From contig PHEU01000001.1 of assembly GCA_002841295.1 (NCBI GenBank), positions 1 to 64,000 of the forward strand: a stretch of 64,000 nt of DNA, in the 5' to 3' direction. The position numbers and the translations under genes were made by a program. How positions within the stretch are numbered: position 1 is the stretch's first letter; each line of letters begins with the position of its first letter. Shown piece after piece: positions 8,515 to 17,682 of this stretch. The DNA is from Actinobacteria bacterium HGW-Actinobacteria-6. GTDB lineage: Bacteria; Actinomycetota; Coriobacteriia; Anaerosomatales; Anaerosomataceae. The notes beneath the pieces were generated by a model, which saw only the letters and a list, made by a program, of their open reading frames with translations, ran no database searches and was not told the DNA's origin.

Positions 8515-9266
8515 GCGACCTGACCGGAAAGATCGCGCTCGTCACCGGAGCCAATCGTGGCATCGGTGCCGAGATCGCGTACGAGCTTGGGCTTCGCGGT
8601 GCAACCGTCGCGGTGAACTACCGTGGAGACGATTCCGGTGCACGTTCAGTGCTAGCTCGCCTGGCCGAGGCCGGTGTCTCGGCCGAGAGCGATGCGTTCA
8701 TGGGCGACGTGACCAGCTCCGAGTCGTGCACCGCACTCATTAGCGATGTCGTCGCGCGATACGGACGGCTTGACGTTGTCGTGAACAACGCTGGCATCAC
8801 ACGAGACGGACTGCTCGTTCGAATGTCTGACGATGACTGGGAATCAGTCATCAGCACCAATCTCAGTGGCGCCTTCTACGTTACGCGCGCTGCCTCGAAA
8901 GTCATGATGAAGCAGCGCTCCGGCTCTATCGTGAACATCTCATCCGTGGTCGGTCTTGTCGGCAATGCCGGCCAGGCAAACTATGCCGCTGCCAAAGCAG
9001 GCCTCATCGGCCTCACAAAATCAGTCGCGAGGGAGCTCGCTTCACGAAACGTTCGCGTAAACGCTATCGCCCCCGGATTCATTGAAACCGACATGACCGC
9101 TGCTTTGCCCGAGGCCGCGCGAGATGGTGCCCTCGGCAGCATCTCAATGAAGCGCTTCGGCTCTCCTGTCGATGTTGCCGCTGCGGTTGCGTTTCTTGCT
9201 TCCGATGACGCGGCATACATCACCGGCCAGGTTCTGGCCGTCGATGGAGGAATGACATTCGCCTGA
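8511..9266 (+). CDS. fabG: 3-oxoacyl-ACP reductase
   Basis: FabG is the NADPH-dependent short-chain dehydrogenase that reduces beta-ketoacyl-ACP. The 251-residue protein has the nucleotide loop TGANRGIG near residue 12, the structural NNAG motif, and the catalytic Ser145, Tyr158 and Lys162 (YAAAK). The C-terminus carries the usual ITGQVLAVDGGM. It overlaps fabD by 4 bases and lies 52 bases before the acpP start. Together with the neighbours this gives all elongation steps except the dehydratase FabZ/FabA, which is not in the window. Confidence 0.96.
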   Translation: MSDLTGKIALVTGANRGIGAEIAYELGLRGATVAVNYRGDDSGARSVLARLAEAGVSAESDAFMGDVTSSESCTALISDVVARYGRLDVVVNNAGITRDGLLVRMSDDDWESVISTNLSGAFYVTRAASKVMMKQRSGSIVNISSVVGLVGNAGQANYAAAKAGLIGLTKSVARELASRNVRVNAIAPGFIETDMTAALPEAARDGALGSISMKRFGSPVDVAAAVAFLASDDAAYITGQVLAVDGGMTFA

Positions 9267-9318
9267 TCGCGGCAACGCGTCATAATCACCGTGACAGGAC
9301 AGAGAGGAGGTGCATCAC

Positions 9319-9558
9319 ATGAGCAACGAAGAGATTCTGCAGAAAGTCACCGAAGTCATCGTCGAGCAGCTGAACGCTGACGAGGCAGATGTGACCCTGG
9401 AGGCATCGTTCATCGACGATCTTGGCGCTGACTCGCTCGATATCGTCGAGCTCGTCATGGCGCTCGAAGAGACGTTCGGCGTTTCGATTCCCGACGAGGA
9501 AGCCGAGGGTATCAAGACCGTCGGCGACGCTGTCGACTACATCACCACCAACGTCTAA
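9319..9558 (+). CDS. acpP: Acyl carrier protein
   Basis: ACP carries the growing acyl chain on a phosphopantetheine arm. The protein is 79 residues and acidic, with the attachment site Ser39 in the GADSLD motif. A strong GAGGAGG ribosome site (9304-9310) is 8 bases before the ATG at 9319; a GTG at 9310 lies inside that site and is unlikely to be used. A strong hairpin follows the stop, before the second FabK-like gene, and could help set a high acpP message level relative to the neighbours. Confidence 0.97.
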   Translation: MSNEEILQKVTEVIVEQLNADEADVTLEASFIDDLGADSLDIVELVMALEETFGVSIPDEEAEGIKTVGDAVDYITTNV

Positions 9559-9584
9559 GCGCCCAACGTCGTGAACGCTTCGTC

Positions 9585-9611
9585 TCCCGGCCGGTCCGTG
9601 ACCGGCCGGGA
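9585..9611 (+). other. Strong hairpin between acpP and the FabK-like gene
   Basis: An 11-bp perfect GC-rich stem (9585-9595 with 9601-9611) closes a 5-base loop. No T run follows, so it is more likely an mRNA 3'-end stabiliser or processing point for acpP than an intrinsic terminator. Confidence 0.55.
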
Positions 9612-9646
9612 CGAACGCGTCTCGCGCAGACCGCCGGAGGATTCGC

Positions 9647-10609
9647 GTGGAACTTCCCCCGCTCAGAATTGGAACTCGAATTGCCCGTCTGCCGATCGTG
9701 CAGGGCGGTATGGCCGTGCGCATCTCTATGGCACCGCTTGCTGCCGCAGTCGCCGAAGCTGGCGGAGTCGGGCTCATCGCAGGTTCGGGGCTGAGCGCAG
9801 GCGAGCTCACCGCTGAAGTCCGCAGCGCCCGCGAGGCCACTTCAGGCGTTGTCGGTGTGAACATCATGGTTGCCATTCGCGCGTTCAAGGAGCTGGTTCA
9901 CGCCGCGATCGACGGCGGAGCCGATATCATCGTCGCCGGCGCGGGCTTCTCGCGCGACGTCTTCGGCTGGTGCCGCGAAGCGGGCGTAGAGTGCGTCCCG
10001 ATCGTGGGCTCAGAGCGCGTCGCGAAGCTCGCCGAGCGGTTCGGTGCTTCGGCTGTCGTGGTCGAAGGTCATGAGGCCGGCGGACATCTCGGCACTGATG
10101 AACCGATGCTCCAGCTTCTTCCGCGAATAGTTGAATCCGTCAGCATTCCCGTGATCGCTGCCGGCGGCGTTGTCACTGGCGCCGACATCAGAGCTGCACT
10201 CGACGGCGGGGCGGCCGGCGTCCAGATGGGCACCCGATTCGCGGCCACTGTTGAGTCCTCTGCATCAGACGCGTTCAAGCAGATGTACGTTGATGCCACC
10301 GACGAAGACATCGTGCTCATCAAGAGCCCTGTTGGTCTTCCGGGGCGTGCAATCCGTAACCCGCTCACCAATCGGCTCATGGCCGGCGATTACCCGGTTA
10401 TCGACCGTTGTGTAGCGTGCCTGAAAGACTGCGGCAAGGAGTACTGCATCATCGACAAACTCGTCCGCGCGCAGGAGGGCGATGTCACTGGCGGGCTCGT
10501 GTTCGCCGGTTCAGCCGCAGCTCGCGTCCACGACGTCCCCACGGTCCGCGTGCTTATGGAGCGCCTTGTGGCCGAGTACAACGCCGCGACTCTAGGAGGA
10601 ACCGCATGA
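9647..10609 (+). CDS. FabK / nitronate monooxygenase-like flavoprotein with a cysteine cluster
   Basis: This 320-residue protein belongs to the FMN-dependent NPD family, which holds FabK and nitronate monooxygenase. It starts with RLPIVQGGMAV, has the catalytic-type His in EAGGHLG near residue 146, and has the FMN loop IAAGGVVTGADIR. Unlike the fabK upstream, its C-terminal part carries a cluster with spacing C-x2-C-x3-C-x4-C (10411-10448) before a GLVFAGSAAARV run. Firmicute NPD-family members have related cysteines, but their role is not known to me. Its place between acpP and fabF argues for a fatty-acid task, such as a second enoyl reductase, rather than nitronate detoxification. The GTG start follows CGGAGG; the stop overlaps fabF by 4 bases. 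Confidence 0.8.
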   Translation: MELPPLRIGTRIARLPIVQGGMAVRISMAPLAAAVAEAGGVGLIAGSGLSAGELTAEVRSAREATSGVVGVNIMVAIRAFKELVHAAIDGGADIIVAGAGFSRDVFGWCREAGVECVPIVGSERVAKLAERFGASAVVVEGHEAGGHLGTDEPMLQLLPRIVESVSIPVIAAGGVVTGADIRAALDGGAAGVQMGTRFAATVESSASDAFKQMYVDATDEDIVLIKSPVGLPGRAIRNPLTNRLMAGDYPVIDRCVACLKDCGKEYCIIDKLVRAQEGDVTGGLVFAGSAAARVHDVPTVRVLMERLVAEYNAATLGGTA

Positions 10610-11838
10610 GCAGACGTGTCGTCGTTACCGGCATAGGTGCGGTTTCCGCTCTCGGGCCGAACGCCACAAGTACGTGGGACGGCCTCATCGCCGGACGCTC
10701 CGGCGTTCACGAGGTGACGGCGTTCGATGCAAGCGCATACAACACCCGGTTCGCCGCCACGCTGGACGACTGGGATCCCTCGCCATGGCTCGACTCAAAA
10801 GAGACGCGCAGAATGGCCCGGTTCCAGCAGTTCGCAGTGGTTGCTGCCGAGGAGGCCCTTGCCGACTCCGGTCTCGTCATCGATGACAGCAACGCCGAGC
10901 GCGTGGGCGTCATCGTCGGCTCGGGTATCGGCGGTCTGGGCTCGATGGAAGACCAGCACAACATCCTCCGCGACAAGGGTCCGGGCCGAATCAGCCCGTT
11001 CCTAGTCCCGATGATGATCGTCGACCTGGCCGCAGGCCATATCTCGATTCGCTCCGGAGCCAAGGGGATCAACTACGCGCCCGTCTCGGCATGTGCCACC
11101 GGCAATCACTCGCTCGGCGAAGCATTCGAGGCGATTCGCCGTGGTTCGGCCGACGCTGTCATTTCAGGCGGCTTCGATTGCGGCGTCACGCCACTCGGGC
11201 TCGCGGGCTTCTGCGCTGCCCGAGCGCTCTCCACACGTAACGATGACCCGGTTGGCGCTTCTCGGCCATTCGACGCCGGCCGCGACGGCTTCGTCATGGG
11301 AGAGGGTGGCGGCATCCTCATACTCGAGGAACGCGAGCAGGCACTCGCACGTGGCGCACACATCTACGCGGAGCTGGTCGGCTACGGTGCAACCGCGGAC
11401 GCGTATCACATGACCGCGCCCGCGCCTGACGGCAGTGGTGGACGCCGCGCTATGCAGCTGGCACTCGCTCAGTCCGGACTCGCCCCGAGCGAGATCGGCT
11501 ACATCAACGCTCATGGAACCTCCACGCCTCTCGGCGATGCTGCCGAGACCGGCGCGATCAAGGCGGTCTTCGGCGCCGATGTCCCTCCTGTGTCCAGCAC
11601 CAAGTCCATGACCGGGCACCTGCTTGGCGGAGCGGGCGCTCTGGAAGCCGTCGCGTGCGTGATGGCCATCAAGAACGGCATTTTACCCCCGACGATCAAC
11701 TACACCGACCCTGATCCGGCGTGCGACCTCGACTACGTGCCGAACGTGGCGCGCAAGGCCGAGGTCCCGGCGGCGCTCAGCAACTCATTCGGCTTCGGTG
11801 GGCACAACGCGTGCCTCATCTTCGCCCACCACTCATGA
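10606..11838 (+). CDS. fabF: 3-oxoacyl-ACP synthase II
   Basis: FabF carries out the elongating condensation of acyl-ACP with malonyl-ACP. The protein is 410 residues. The Cys-His-His triad is present: Cys163 in SACATGNHS, His303 in NAHGTSTPLGD and His338 in SMTGHLLGGAG. I chose the ATG at 10606 after TAGGAGGA; a longer reading from 10408 only traverses the preceding gene in another frame. It overlaps the upstream stop and the downstream rnc start, both as ATGA, so it sits in one translationally coupled unit. Confidence 0.96.
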   Translation: MSRRVVVTGIGAVSALGPNATSTWDGLIAGRSGVHEVTAFDASAYNTRFAATLDDWDPSPWLDSKETRRMARFQQFAVVAAEEALADSGLVIDDSNAERVGVIVGSGIGGLGSMEDQHNILRDKGPGRISPFLVPMMIVDLAAGHISIRSGAKGINYAPVSACATGNHSLGEAFEAIRRGSADAVISGGFDCGVTPLGLAGFCAARALSTRNDDPVGASRPFDAGRDGFVMGEGGGILILEEREQALARGAHIYAELVGYGATADAYHMTAPAPDGSGGRRAMQLALAQSGLAPSEIGYINAHGTSTPLGDAAETGAIKAVFGADVPPVSSTKSMTGHLLGGAGALEAVACVMAIKNGILPPTINYTDPDPACDLDYVPNVARKAEVPAALSNSFGFGGHNACLIFAHHS

Positions 11839-12542
11839 CGCCTGCTGGCGACAGGCTCGCGCGTGCCGAGGAGATCCTCGGCTATGTGTTCAACGACCGA
11901 ACGCTCCTTGACCGCGCGCTGACGCACCCTTCGTATGCGACCGAGCACCGGAAGCAAAGCTACGAGCGCCTCGAGTTCCTCGGCGATTCGATCCTCGGGT
12001 TCGTTGTGGCCGAGGAGCTCTTCAACCGATATCCAACGGCGCCCGAAGGTGAGCTCACCAAGCGCAAGATCGCTGCTGTCTCGGGGATGAACCTGGCGAA
12101 TGTATCCGAATCTCTCGGCCTGGCCGAGTTGGTACTGCTCGGGCGAGGGGAAAGTGCAAGCGGTGGCAGGTCCCGTCGCTCGCTCGCCGAGAACATCGTC
12201 GAGTCGCTCATCGCGGCCGTCTATCTCGACGGCGGGATGGAGCAGGCGCGCGCACTCGCGCTGAGGCTCATAGCTGACGTGCTGGATGCCGGCCTCTACG
12301 GCGCACCGGCTGAAGACCCGAAATCCATCTTGCAGGAGTACACGCAGGGTTCGCTCGGCAAACTGCCGAGCTACCGCGTGACAGGGTCGGTCGGTGAGCC
12401 GCACAATCGCACGTTCATGGTGGAAGTGCACGTTGGAGAGCAGTTTCTTGGCAGTGGTTCGGGTCGGTCGAAGAAGGAAGCTGAGAAGGCTGCAGCGTCG
12501 GCGGCAATCAGGGCTTTTGGACTGCGCTCCGGCGAGGAGTAG
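11835..12542 (+). CDS. rnc: Ribonuclease III
   Basis: RNase III cleaves double-stranded RNA, including rRNA precursors and structured mRNA leaders. The 235-residue protein has the signature ERLEFLGDS at 44-52, with metal ligands Glu47 and Asp51, and the second acidic set near Glu123. At the usual Asp of that set the protein has Asn120, a substitution I recall from many apparently functional RNase IIIs. The C-terminal double-stranded RNA-binding domain spans about 160-230. It overlaps fabF by 4 bases and precedes smc, as in other Gram-positive genomes. Structured leaders elsewhere in this window could be its targets. Confidence 0.95.
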   Translation: MTPAGDRLARAEEILGYVFNDRTLLDRALTHPSYATEHRKQSYERLEFLGDSILGFVVAEELFNRYPTAPEGELTKRKIAAVSGMNLANVSESLGLAELVLLGRGESASGGRSRRSLAENIVESLIAAVYLDGGMEQARALALRLIADVLDAGLYGAPAEDPKSILQEYTQGSLGKLPSYRVTGSVGEPHNRTFMVEVHVGEQFLGSGSGRSKKEAEKAAASAAIRAFGLRSGEE

Positions 12543-12634
12543 CCGACTCTGGCTGTGATAGCATGGTTCGCGTTGCGAGAGGGGCGCCGGCAAGCCTGCC
12601 ACACCCCGTGAGAACACGTCCGGAAGGGTAGCCG

Positions 12635-15600
12635 TTGTACCTCAAGTCCCTCACGCTGAAGGGGTTCAAATCCTTCGCAGACCGCAGCAAGATCTCACTC
12701 GAGCCCGGGGTAACGGTCATCGTCGGCCCCAACGGTTCCGGCAAGTCGAACGTCTCTGACGCCGTATTGTGGGTTCTCGGCGAGCAATCCGCGAAGTCGC
12801 TTCGCGGAAACGCCATGGAAGACGTCATCTTCGCGGGTTCATCTGCGCGCCAGGCCGTAGGTGTTGCCGAAGTGGACCTCGTACTCGACAACAGCGATGG
12901 TACGCTGCCCCTCGAGTTCAACGAAGTGAGCATCACACGCCGCATGTTCCGCAACGGCGAGAGTGAATACCTCATCAACCAGTCGCCGTGCCGACTCATG
13001 GATATCCAAGAGTTGCTGCACGACACTGGCCTGGGCCGTGACACACACTCGATCATCAGTCAGGGCCGTCTCGACGAGGTCCTGAACTCAAAACCCGAAG
13101 AACGCCGTGCGCTCATCGAAGAAGCCGCCGGCGTGCTTAAGCACAAGAAGCGCAAAGAACGCGCGCTTCGCAAGCTCACGGCGATGGACGTCCATGTAGA
13201 GCGCATCCGCGACATCCTCGGCGAAATCGACCGCCAGTTGCGCCCACTGCAGCGACAGGCCACCAAGGCTGCCGAGTATCGTGACGCAGCGTCCCGGCTT
13301 CGGGATCTGGAAGTCGCCCTCGCCGTGACCGACCTGCGCGACCTGCAAGGTGGTTGGGACGGCGTCGAGAAGCGCGAACGCGAGCAGGACGCGGAAGTCG
13401 AGCTTGCGCGCTACCGCCTCACCGAGAAGGAGCGCGAGCTCTCAAAGTTCCAGTCGCTACTGGAGGAGAAGGGCCTGTTCGTCGGCGACCTCTCTGAGCA
13501 GCGCCGCCGGCTGCAGTCGGTACTCGAGCGCGTGAACTCCGGGTTGCTGCTGCTTGAGGAAAAGGGCAAGAACCTCGTCGAGCGCCTCTCTGAGCTGCGC
13601 CAGAAGATCCACCAGAGCGAGTCCCGCCTCGGCCAGCGCGACACCGAGGCCGAGCAGATCGCTGAAGAGCGTGCCGTCACAGAAGCCCGTATCCAGGCGC
13701 TCTACACGCAGCTGGGAGAGCTCCGCCGCGAGTCAGAAACGGCCCGCAAGGGCCGCATGGCAGCCGACGAGGCACTCTCTGCGTCACTCGCCGGACAGCG
13801 TCGCTTCCGCAAGGAGACCGACGACGCTCGCACGGAGCTCGCCGGCGTGCAGCAAGCACTCTCCGGCTTCGCACTTGAGACCGAGATGCTGGCAGAGCGG
13901 ATCGAGGCTGTGCGTACACAGCGCTCCGCTCTCGGCCAGACGCTCGCTTCTCGCCGCGACCACGTATCGCAGGTGCAGGCGAAGCTCGACCACGCCCGCA
14001 AGCAGGCTTCGCTCGCCGAATCCGACGTGGATAAGCGCGTTCGCCTGCTTGAAAGCCGCAACACCGACCTGACCTCGCGCCGTGACGAACTCTCGGAAGT
14101 CCGTGCCGAGATACGTGCGCTGGAAGAAGTCGACCGTGCGTTTGAGGCCGCATCGCCGGCGCTTGCCTGGCTCATCTCAAAAGAACGCGAACTTCCCGAT
14201 GTGGTGGGTCCTGTTACTGACCACGTCTCGGTGCCCGAAGAGTATGAAACGCTGCTTGAGAACGCACTCGGCAGTGATGTGTTCTGCGTACTCGTGAAGT
14301 CACGCGGCGCAGCTGGCAACGTTGTGTCGCTGCTTGAGGCGAACGACGTCGGCGATTACTCGCTCATGCCGCTCGACGCTATGCCTATCCCATGCCCGGC
14401 AGGCCCCGGCTCGCCGCTCATCGACTCGGTCACCGCCGAGGCAAGCATCCTGAATGCACTCGGCGGTCTCCTCGGCGACATCCGCGTTGTGGACTCGCTG
14501 GAAGATGCGTTGCGGGCTGCTGCGGCACCCGGCGCAGCATGCCGATTCGCGACCCGCGCCGGCCACATCGTCTGGCCGACAGGTAAAGTGCGCGTCGGAC
14601 CGCAAACAGCAGGGGATGCGAACGTCCTCGGAAGAAAGCGCCGGCTCACCGAGTTGCGCGACCGTCTCTCGGCCGTCGATGCATCGCTTGGCGAAGCCGA
14701 AGCCGCTGTAGCGGCCGCCGTAGATGCGCTTGCTGCCGCACAGCAGGATGCACTCGAACTCACGCAGACGATCGCATCACTCGGCGGCGAGGTCTCCTCA
14801 GCGCGCGAGGAGGTTGGTCGCCTCGAGCAGTCGGTCACCGGTCTTGACGCCGAGGCTGCACGGATCGATGTGCGCATACGGCAGATCGAAGAGCGTACTG
14901 CAAAGGACCGTCCTCAGGAACGCAAGCTCGCTGACACCATCCAGGCTGGAATCAAGCGCCTCGAAGAACTCGAAGAAGAAGCAGTCGTGCGACGTGAGGA
15001 GCGCGACGATCGCTTCCGGGACGAGACCGCCGTGTCCGCACGTCTCTCAACATGTCAGGTCGAGATCGCCGCAGTCTCCGAGCGCGAGGTCCACCTCAAG
15101 CGCCGTCACGCGACCGTCAACGCTGATGCCGACGAGCTTGGAGTCTTGGTCGAACAGTCGCGTCAGACCGAGGCGGCCCTTGAAGTCTTGCGTGAGCGCC
15201 TGCAGCCGCTCCACGACCTGTACACCATCTTGCTTGAGCGAGCCGAGCATTGGGCTGTCAGACTGCGTGACCGTGCCCGTTTCGAGCAGGCCGATTCGGA
15301 GTCGCTGCGGACCACGATTCACGATGCCCAGGAAGGCGTACGTACCGCCCAGGCAGAGCTGGACATCGTCAATGAAGCCATGTCCGATATCCGAGTCGAG
15401 AAGGCTCAGCTTGAGGTACAGGTGCGCGCTGCCGCCTCGAGAATCGTCGAGGAGTTGGGCATCCCGCTTGAGACTGCGCTGCAGACTGAGCCCGTCGAAG
15501 ACCGCGAAACCGCTATGGAGGCCGCGCATCGCCTGCGCAAGCGCATCGCAAACCTCGGCCCGGTGAACCCTGTCGCCGTGGAAGAGTACGACCAACTCAA

Positions 15601-16180
15601 CGCGCGACGTGAGTTCCTCGGCAAGCAGCTCGATGATCTCCTCGCAAGCAGGGGAGCGTTGCAGAAGGTCGTCTCCGCCATTGACCGCAAGATGCGCGAT
15701 CGGTTCCTCGAGACGTTCGAGCACGTCGATCACCACTTCCAGGAGATCTTCTCGCTGCTCTTCCCGGGCGGTCAGTCTTCGCTGAGACTGACCGATCCCG
15801 ACAACCCTGAGACGACAGGCGTCGAGGTCGTCGCACAGCCGCGCGGCAAGCGCCTGGCCAAGATGACGCTCCTCTCCGGTGGAGAGAAGTCGCTTACAGC
15901 CCTCGCGCTGCTCTTCGCGCTGTACCGCACCCGTCCGTGCCCCTTCTATATCCTCGATGAGGTTGAAGCCGCACTCGACGACACGAACCTCCGTCGCTTC
16001 ATCGCCTTCACAGACAGCATGCGCGAGCACACGCAGTTCATCGTCGTGAGCCACCAGCGTCGCACGATGGAAATGGCGGACGTGCTCTACGGCGTCTCAA
16101 TGCAAGCCGACGGCGTGAGCAAGGTCGTCAGCCAGAAGCTCCAGCGAGTGCTCGCTAGTACCGAGCAGGTGCTCTCGTGA
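12635..16180 (+). CDS. smc: Chromosome segregation protein SMC
   Basis: SMC is the ATPase of the bacterial condensin that organises and separates chromosomes with ScpA and ScpB. At 1181 residues it is full length. The N-terminal Walker A GPNGSGKSN is at 31-39. Long coiled coils flank a hinge at about 520-655, and the C-terminal head has the LSGGEKSLTALALLF signature near 1080 and Walker B FYILDEVEAALDD near 1105. The start is TTG at 12635, preceded by GGAAGGGT and giving the typical MYLKSLTLKGFKSF. Its GTGA end overlaps ftsY. ScpA and ScpB are not in the window. Confidence 0.97.
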   Translation: MYLKSLTLKGFKSFADRSKISLEPGVTVIVGPNGSGKSNVSDAVLWVLGEQSAKSLRGNAMEDVIFAGSSARQAVGVAEVDLVLDNSDGTLPLEFNEVSITRRMFRNGESEYLINQSPCRLMDIQELLHDTGLGRDTHSIISQGRLDEVLNSKPEERRALIEEAAGVLKHKKRKERALRKLTAMDVHVERIRDILGEIDRQLRPLQRQATKAAEYRDAASRLRDLEVALAVTDLRDLQGGWDGVEKREREQDAEVELARYRLTEKERELSKFQSLLEEKGLFVGDLSEQRRRLQSVLERVNSGLLLLEEKGKNLVERLSELRQKIHQSESRLGQRDTEAEQIAEERAVTEARIQALYTQLGELRRESETARKGRMAADEALSASLAGQRRFRKETDDARTELAGVQQALSGFALETEMLAERIEAVRTQRSALGQTLASRRDHVSQVQAKLDHARKQASLAESDVDKRVRLLESRNTDLTSRRDELSEVRAEIRALEEVDRAFEAASPALAWLISKERELPDVVGPVTDHVSVPEEYETLLENALGSDVFCVLVKSRGAAGNVVSLLEANDVGDYSLMPLDAMPIPCPAGPGSPLIDSVTAEASILNALGGLLGDIRVVDSLEDALRAAAAPGAACRFATRAGHIVWPTGKVRVGPQTAGDANVLGRKRRLTELRDRLSAVDASLGEAEAAVAAAVDALAAAQQDALELTQTIASLGGEVSSAREEVGRLEQSVTGLDAEAARIDVRIRQIEERTAKDRPQERKLADTIQAGIKRLEELEEEAVVRREERDDRFRDETAVSARLSTCQVEIAAVSEREVHLKRRHATVNADADELGVLVEQSRQTEAALEVLRERLQPLHDLYTILLERAEHWAVRLRDRARFEQADSESLRTTIHDAQEGVRTAQAELDIVNEAMSDIRVEKAQLEVQVRAAASRIVEELGIPLETALQTEPVEDRETAMEAAHRLRKRIANLGPVNPVAVEEYDQLNARREFLGKQLDDLLASRGALQKVVSAIDRKMRDRFLETFEHVDHHFQEIFSLLFPGGQSSLRLTDPDNPETTGVEVVAQPRGKRLAKMTLLSGGEKSLTALALLFALYRTRPCPFYILDEVEAALDDTNLRRFIAFTDSMREHTQFIVVSHQRRTMEMADVLYGVSMQADGVSKVVSQKLQRVLASTEQVLS

Positions 16181-17091
16181 GCACGTGGCTCGACAAACTG
16201 ACCCAAGGGCTTTCGCGCACCAGAGAGCAGCTATCCGGACAACTGAACGTACTGCTCGGTCGTGGTCCCGATGTAGATGAGCAATTCTGGACCGAGCTTG
16301 AAGACGCACTCATCGGCGCTGACATGGGCGTGACTGCTGTGACGGAGATGGTCGAACGCCTCCGTGACTCGGCGAAGCGCCAGGCTCTCCCCGACGCACG
16401 GGCCGTCCTCGAGCATCTTGCATCTGAGATCGCCGATGAGCTGCGGATGGACGATACGGCAGATTTCATCGACGCGTCCCCGTCGACCGTGCTGGTCGTA
16501 GGCATCAACGGCACCGGCAAGACCACGACCGTTGGCAAGCTCGCCAAAGCTGCGGCTGACGAAGGCAGGAGCGTCTTGATCGGCTCGGCAGACACGTTCC
16601 GCGCCGCAGCCGTCGAACAGCTGCATATATGGGCGGATCGGGCTGGCGTACCCATCGTGGAGAGCGACCGCGGAACCGACCCCGCATCGGTTGCCTTCGA
16701 CGCGGTTCGAGAGGCCAAGAATTCAGGTGCAGACTTGCTGCTCATCGATACCGCGGGGCGCCTGCACACGTCGAAGGACCTTATGGCCGAGCTCTCAAAG
16801 GTCAAGCGAATCGTCGAGCGAGAGAGCAGCGCGCCAGTCAAAACGCTGCTCGTGATGGACGCGACCACCGGACAGAACGGGCTCACGCAGGCACGAGAGT
16901 TCAACGCCGCTGTCGGAGTCGACGGCATCGCGCTCACAAAGCTCGATGGAACCGCCAAAGGCGGAATCGCCGTGGCGGTGGTGCGCGAGCTCGGTGTGCC
17001 GATCTTGCGTATCGGCGTTGGAGAGGGCGCAGACGACCTCCGGCCGTTTGATCCGGAGGAGTTCGCCTCGGCGCTCGTAGGCCTCAGCTAG
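16177..17091 (+). CDS. ftsY: Signal recognition particle receptor FtsY
   Basis: FtsY docks the SRP-ribosome complex at the membrane translocon. The 304-residue protein has a short N-terminal region, then a four-helix N domain and the GTPase G domain with GINGTGKTTT near 109-118, DTAGR near 191 and TKLDGTAKGG near 250. It lacks the long acidic A domain of enterobacterial FtsY, which is normal for many Gram-positives. The GTG start overlaps the smc stop by 4 bases. Its partner Ffh is encoded 0.6 kb downstream. Confidence 0.96.
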   Translation: MSTWLDKLTQGLSRTREQLSGQLNVLLGRGPDVDEQFWTELEDALIGADMGVTAVTEMVERLRDSAKRQALPDARAVLEHLASEIADELRMDDTADFIDASPSTVLVVGINGTGKTTTVGKLAKAAADEGRSVLIGSADTFRAAAVEQLHIWADRAGVPIVESDRGTDPASVAFDAVREAKNSGADLLLIDTAGRLHTSKDLMAELSKVKRIVERESSAPVKTLLVMDATTGQNGLTQAREFNAAVGVDGIALTKLDGTAKGGIAVAVVRELGVPILRIGVGEGADDLRPFDPEEFASALVGLS

Positions 17092-17093
17092 AG

Positions 17094-17645
17094 ATGCCCC
17101 ACTTCGTTCCAACATTGCCAAGCGACCGACGCCACATACCGTTGCTCACGGTACTCGTGCTGGCGCTTATCACTGTTATCAGTGTGTTCTACATCGCGAA
17201 CATCGTTGTGAAGGTCGACGGTGAATCCATGCTACCCACGCTTCAACACGGCGATCGGGTACTCGTGACGAGAGGCCACGGCATCGTGCAGCGCGGCGAT
17301 ATCGTCTCCTTCTCGGCAGTGATCGACGGGAAGAAGGACAGACTCATCAAGCGCGTGGTCGCACTCGGTGGAGATACGGTCGAGGTCAGCGGGGACACCA
17401 TTCTTGTTAACGGAGCTCCTGAAGCTGGCACGTACGACTACATCAACGGCGATGAGGCGTTCCATATCGGTCCGCTCAGTATTCCGGCCAGAAGCGTGTA
17501 TGTACTCGGAGATAACCGTCCGGTCTCACTAGACAGTCGATTCTTCGGCCCGGTCGAGCTGGACCAGGTACGCGGCAAGGCAGTCTATGTGATCTCGCCT
17601 GTTACCCGCTTCAAGCGCATTGACGCGACGGGCGGGCGACCGTAG
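17094..17645 (+). CDS. lepB: Signal peptidase I (first copy)
   Basis: This type I signal peptidase cleaves signal peptides from exported preproteins at the outer face of the membrane. The 183-residue protein has one membrane segment (about 16-38), then the catalytic Ser45 in DGESMLPTL and Lys86 in DRLIKRVVALGGD, and the GDNR box near 142. It starts 2 bases after ftsY; a GAG triplet is the only trace of a ribosome site, so translation is probably coupled. A second, distinct signal peptidase lies at 21078. The position between ftsY and ffh groups targeting and processing functions. Confidence 0.92.
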   Translation: MPHFVPTLPSDRRHIPLLTVLVLALITVISVFYIANIVVKVDGESMLPTLQHGDRVLVTRGHGIVQRGDIVSFSAVIDGKKDRLIKRVVALGGDTVEVSGDTILVNGAPEAGTYDYINGDEAFHIGPLSIPARSVYVLGDNRPVSLDSRFFGPVELDQVRGKAVYVISPVTRFKRIDATGGRP

Positions 17646-17682
17646 CCTAGACACTCACAACCCTCGGCCACGGAGATGGCAT

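Noticed and set aside
10408-10605. N-terminal extension of fabF
   Set aside because: It reads the upstream flavoprotein gene out of frame; the ATG at 10606 has a TAGGAGGA site and gives the normal FabF start.
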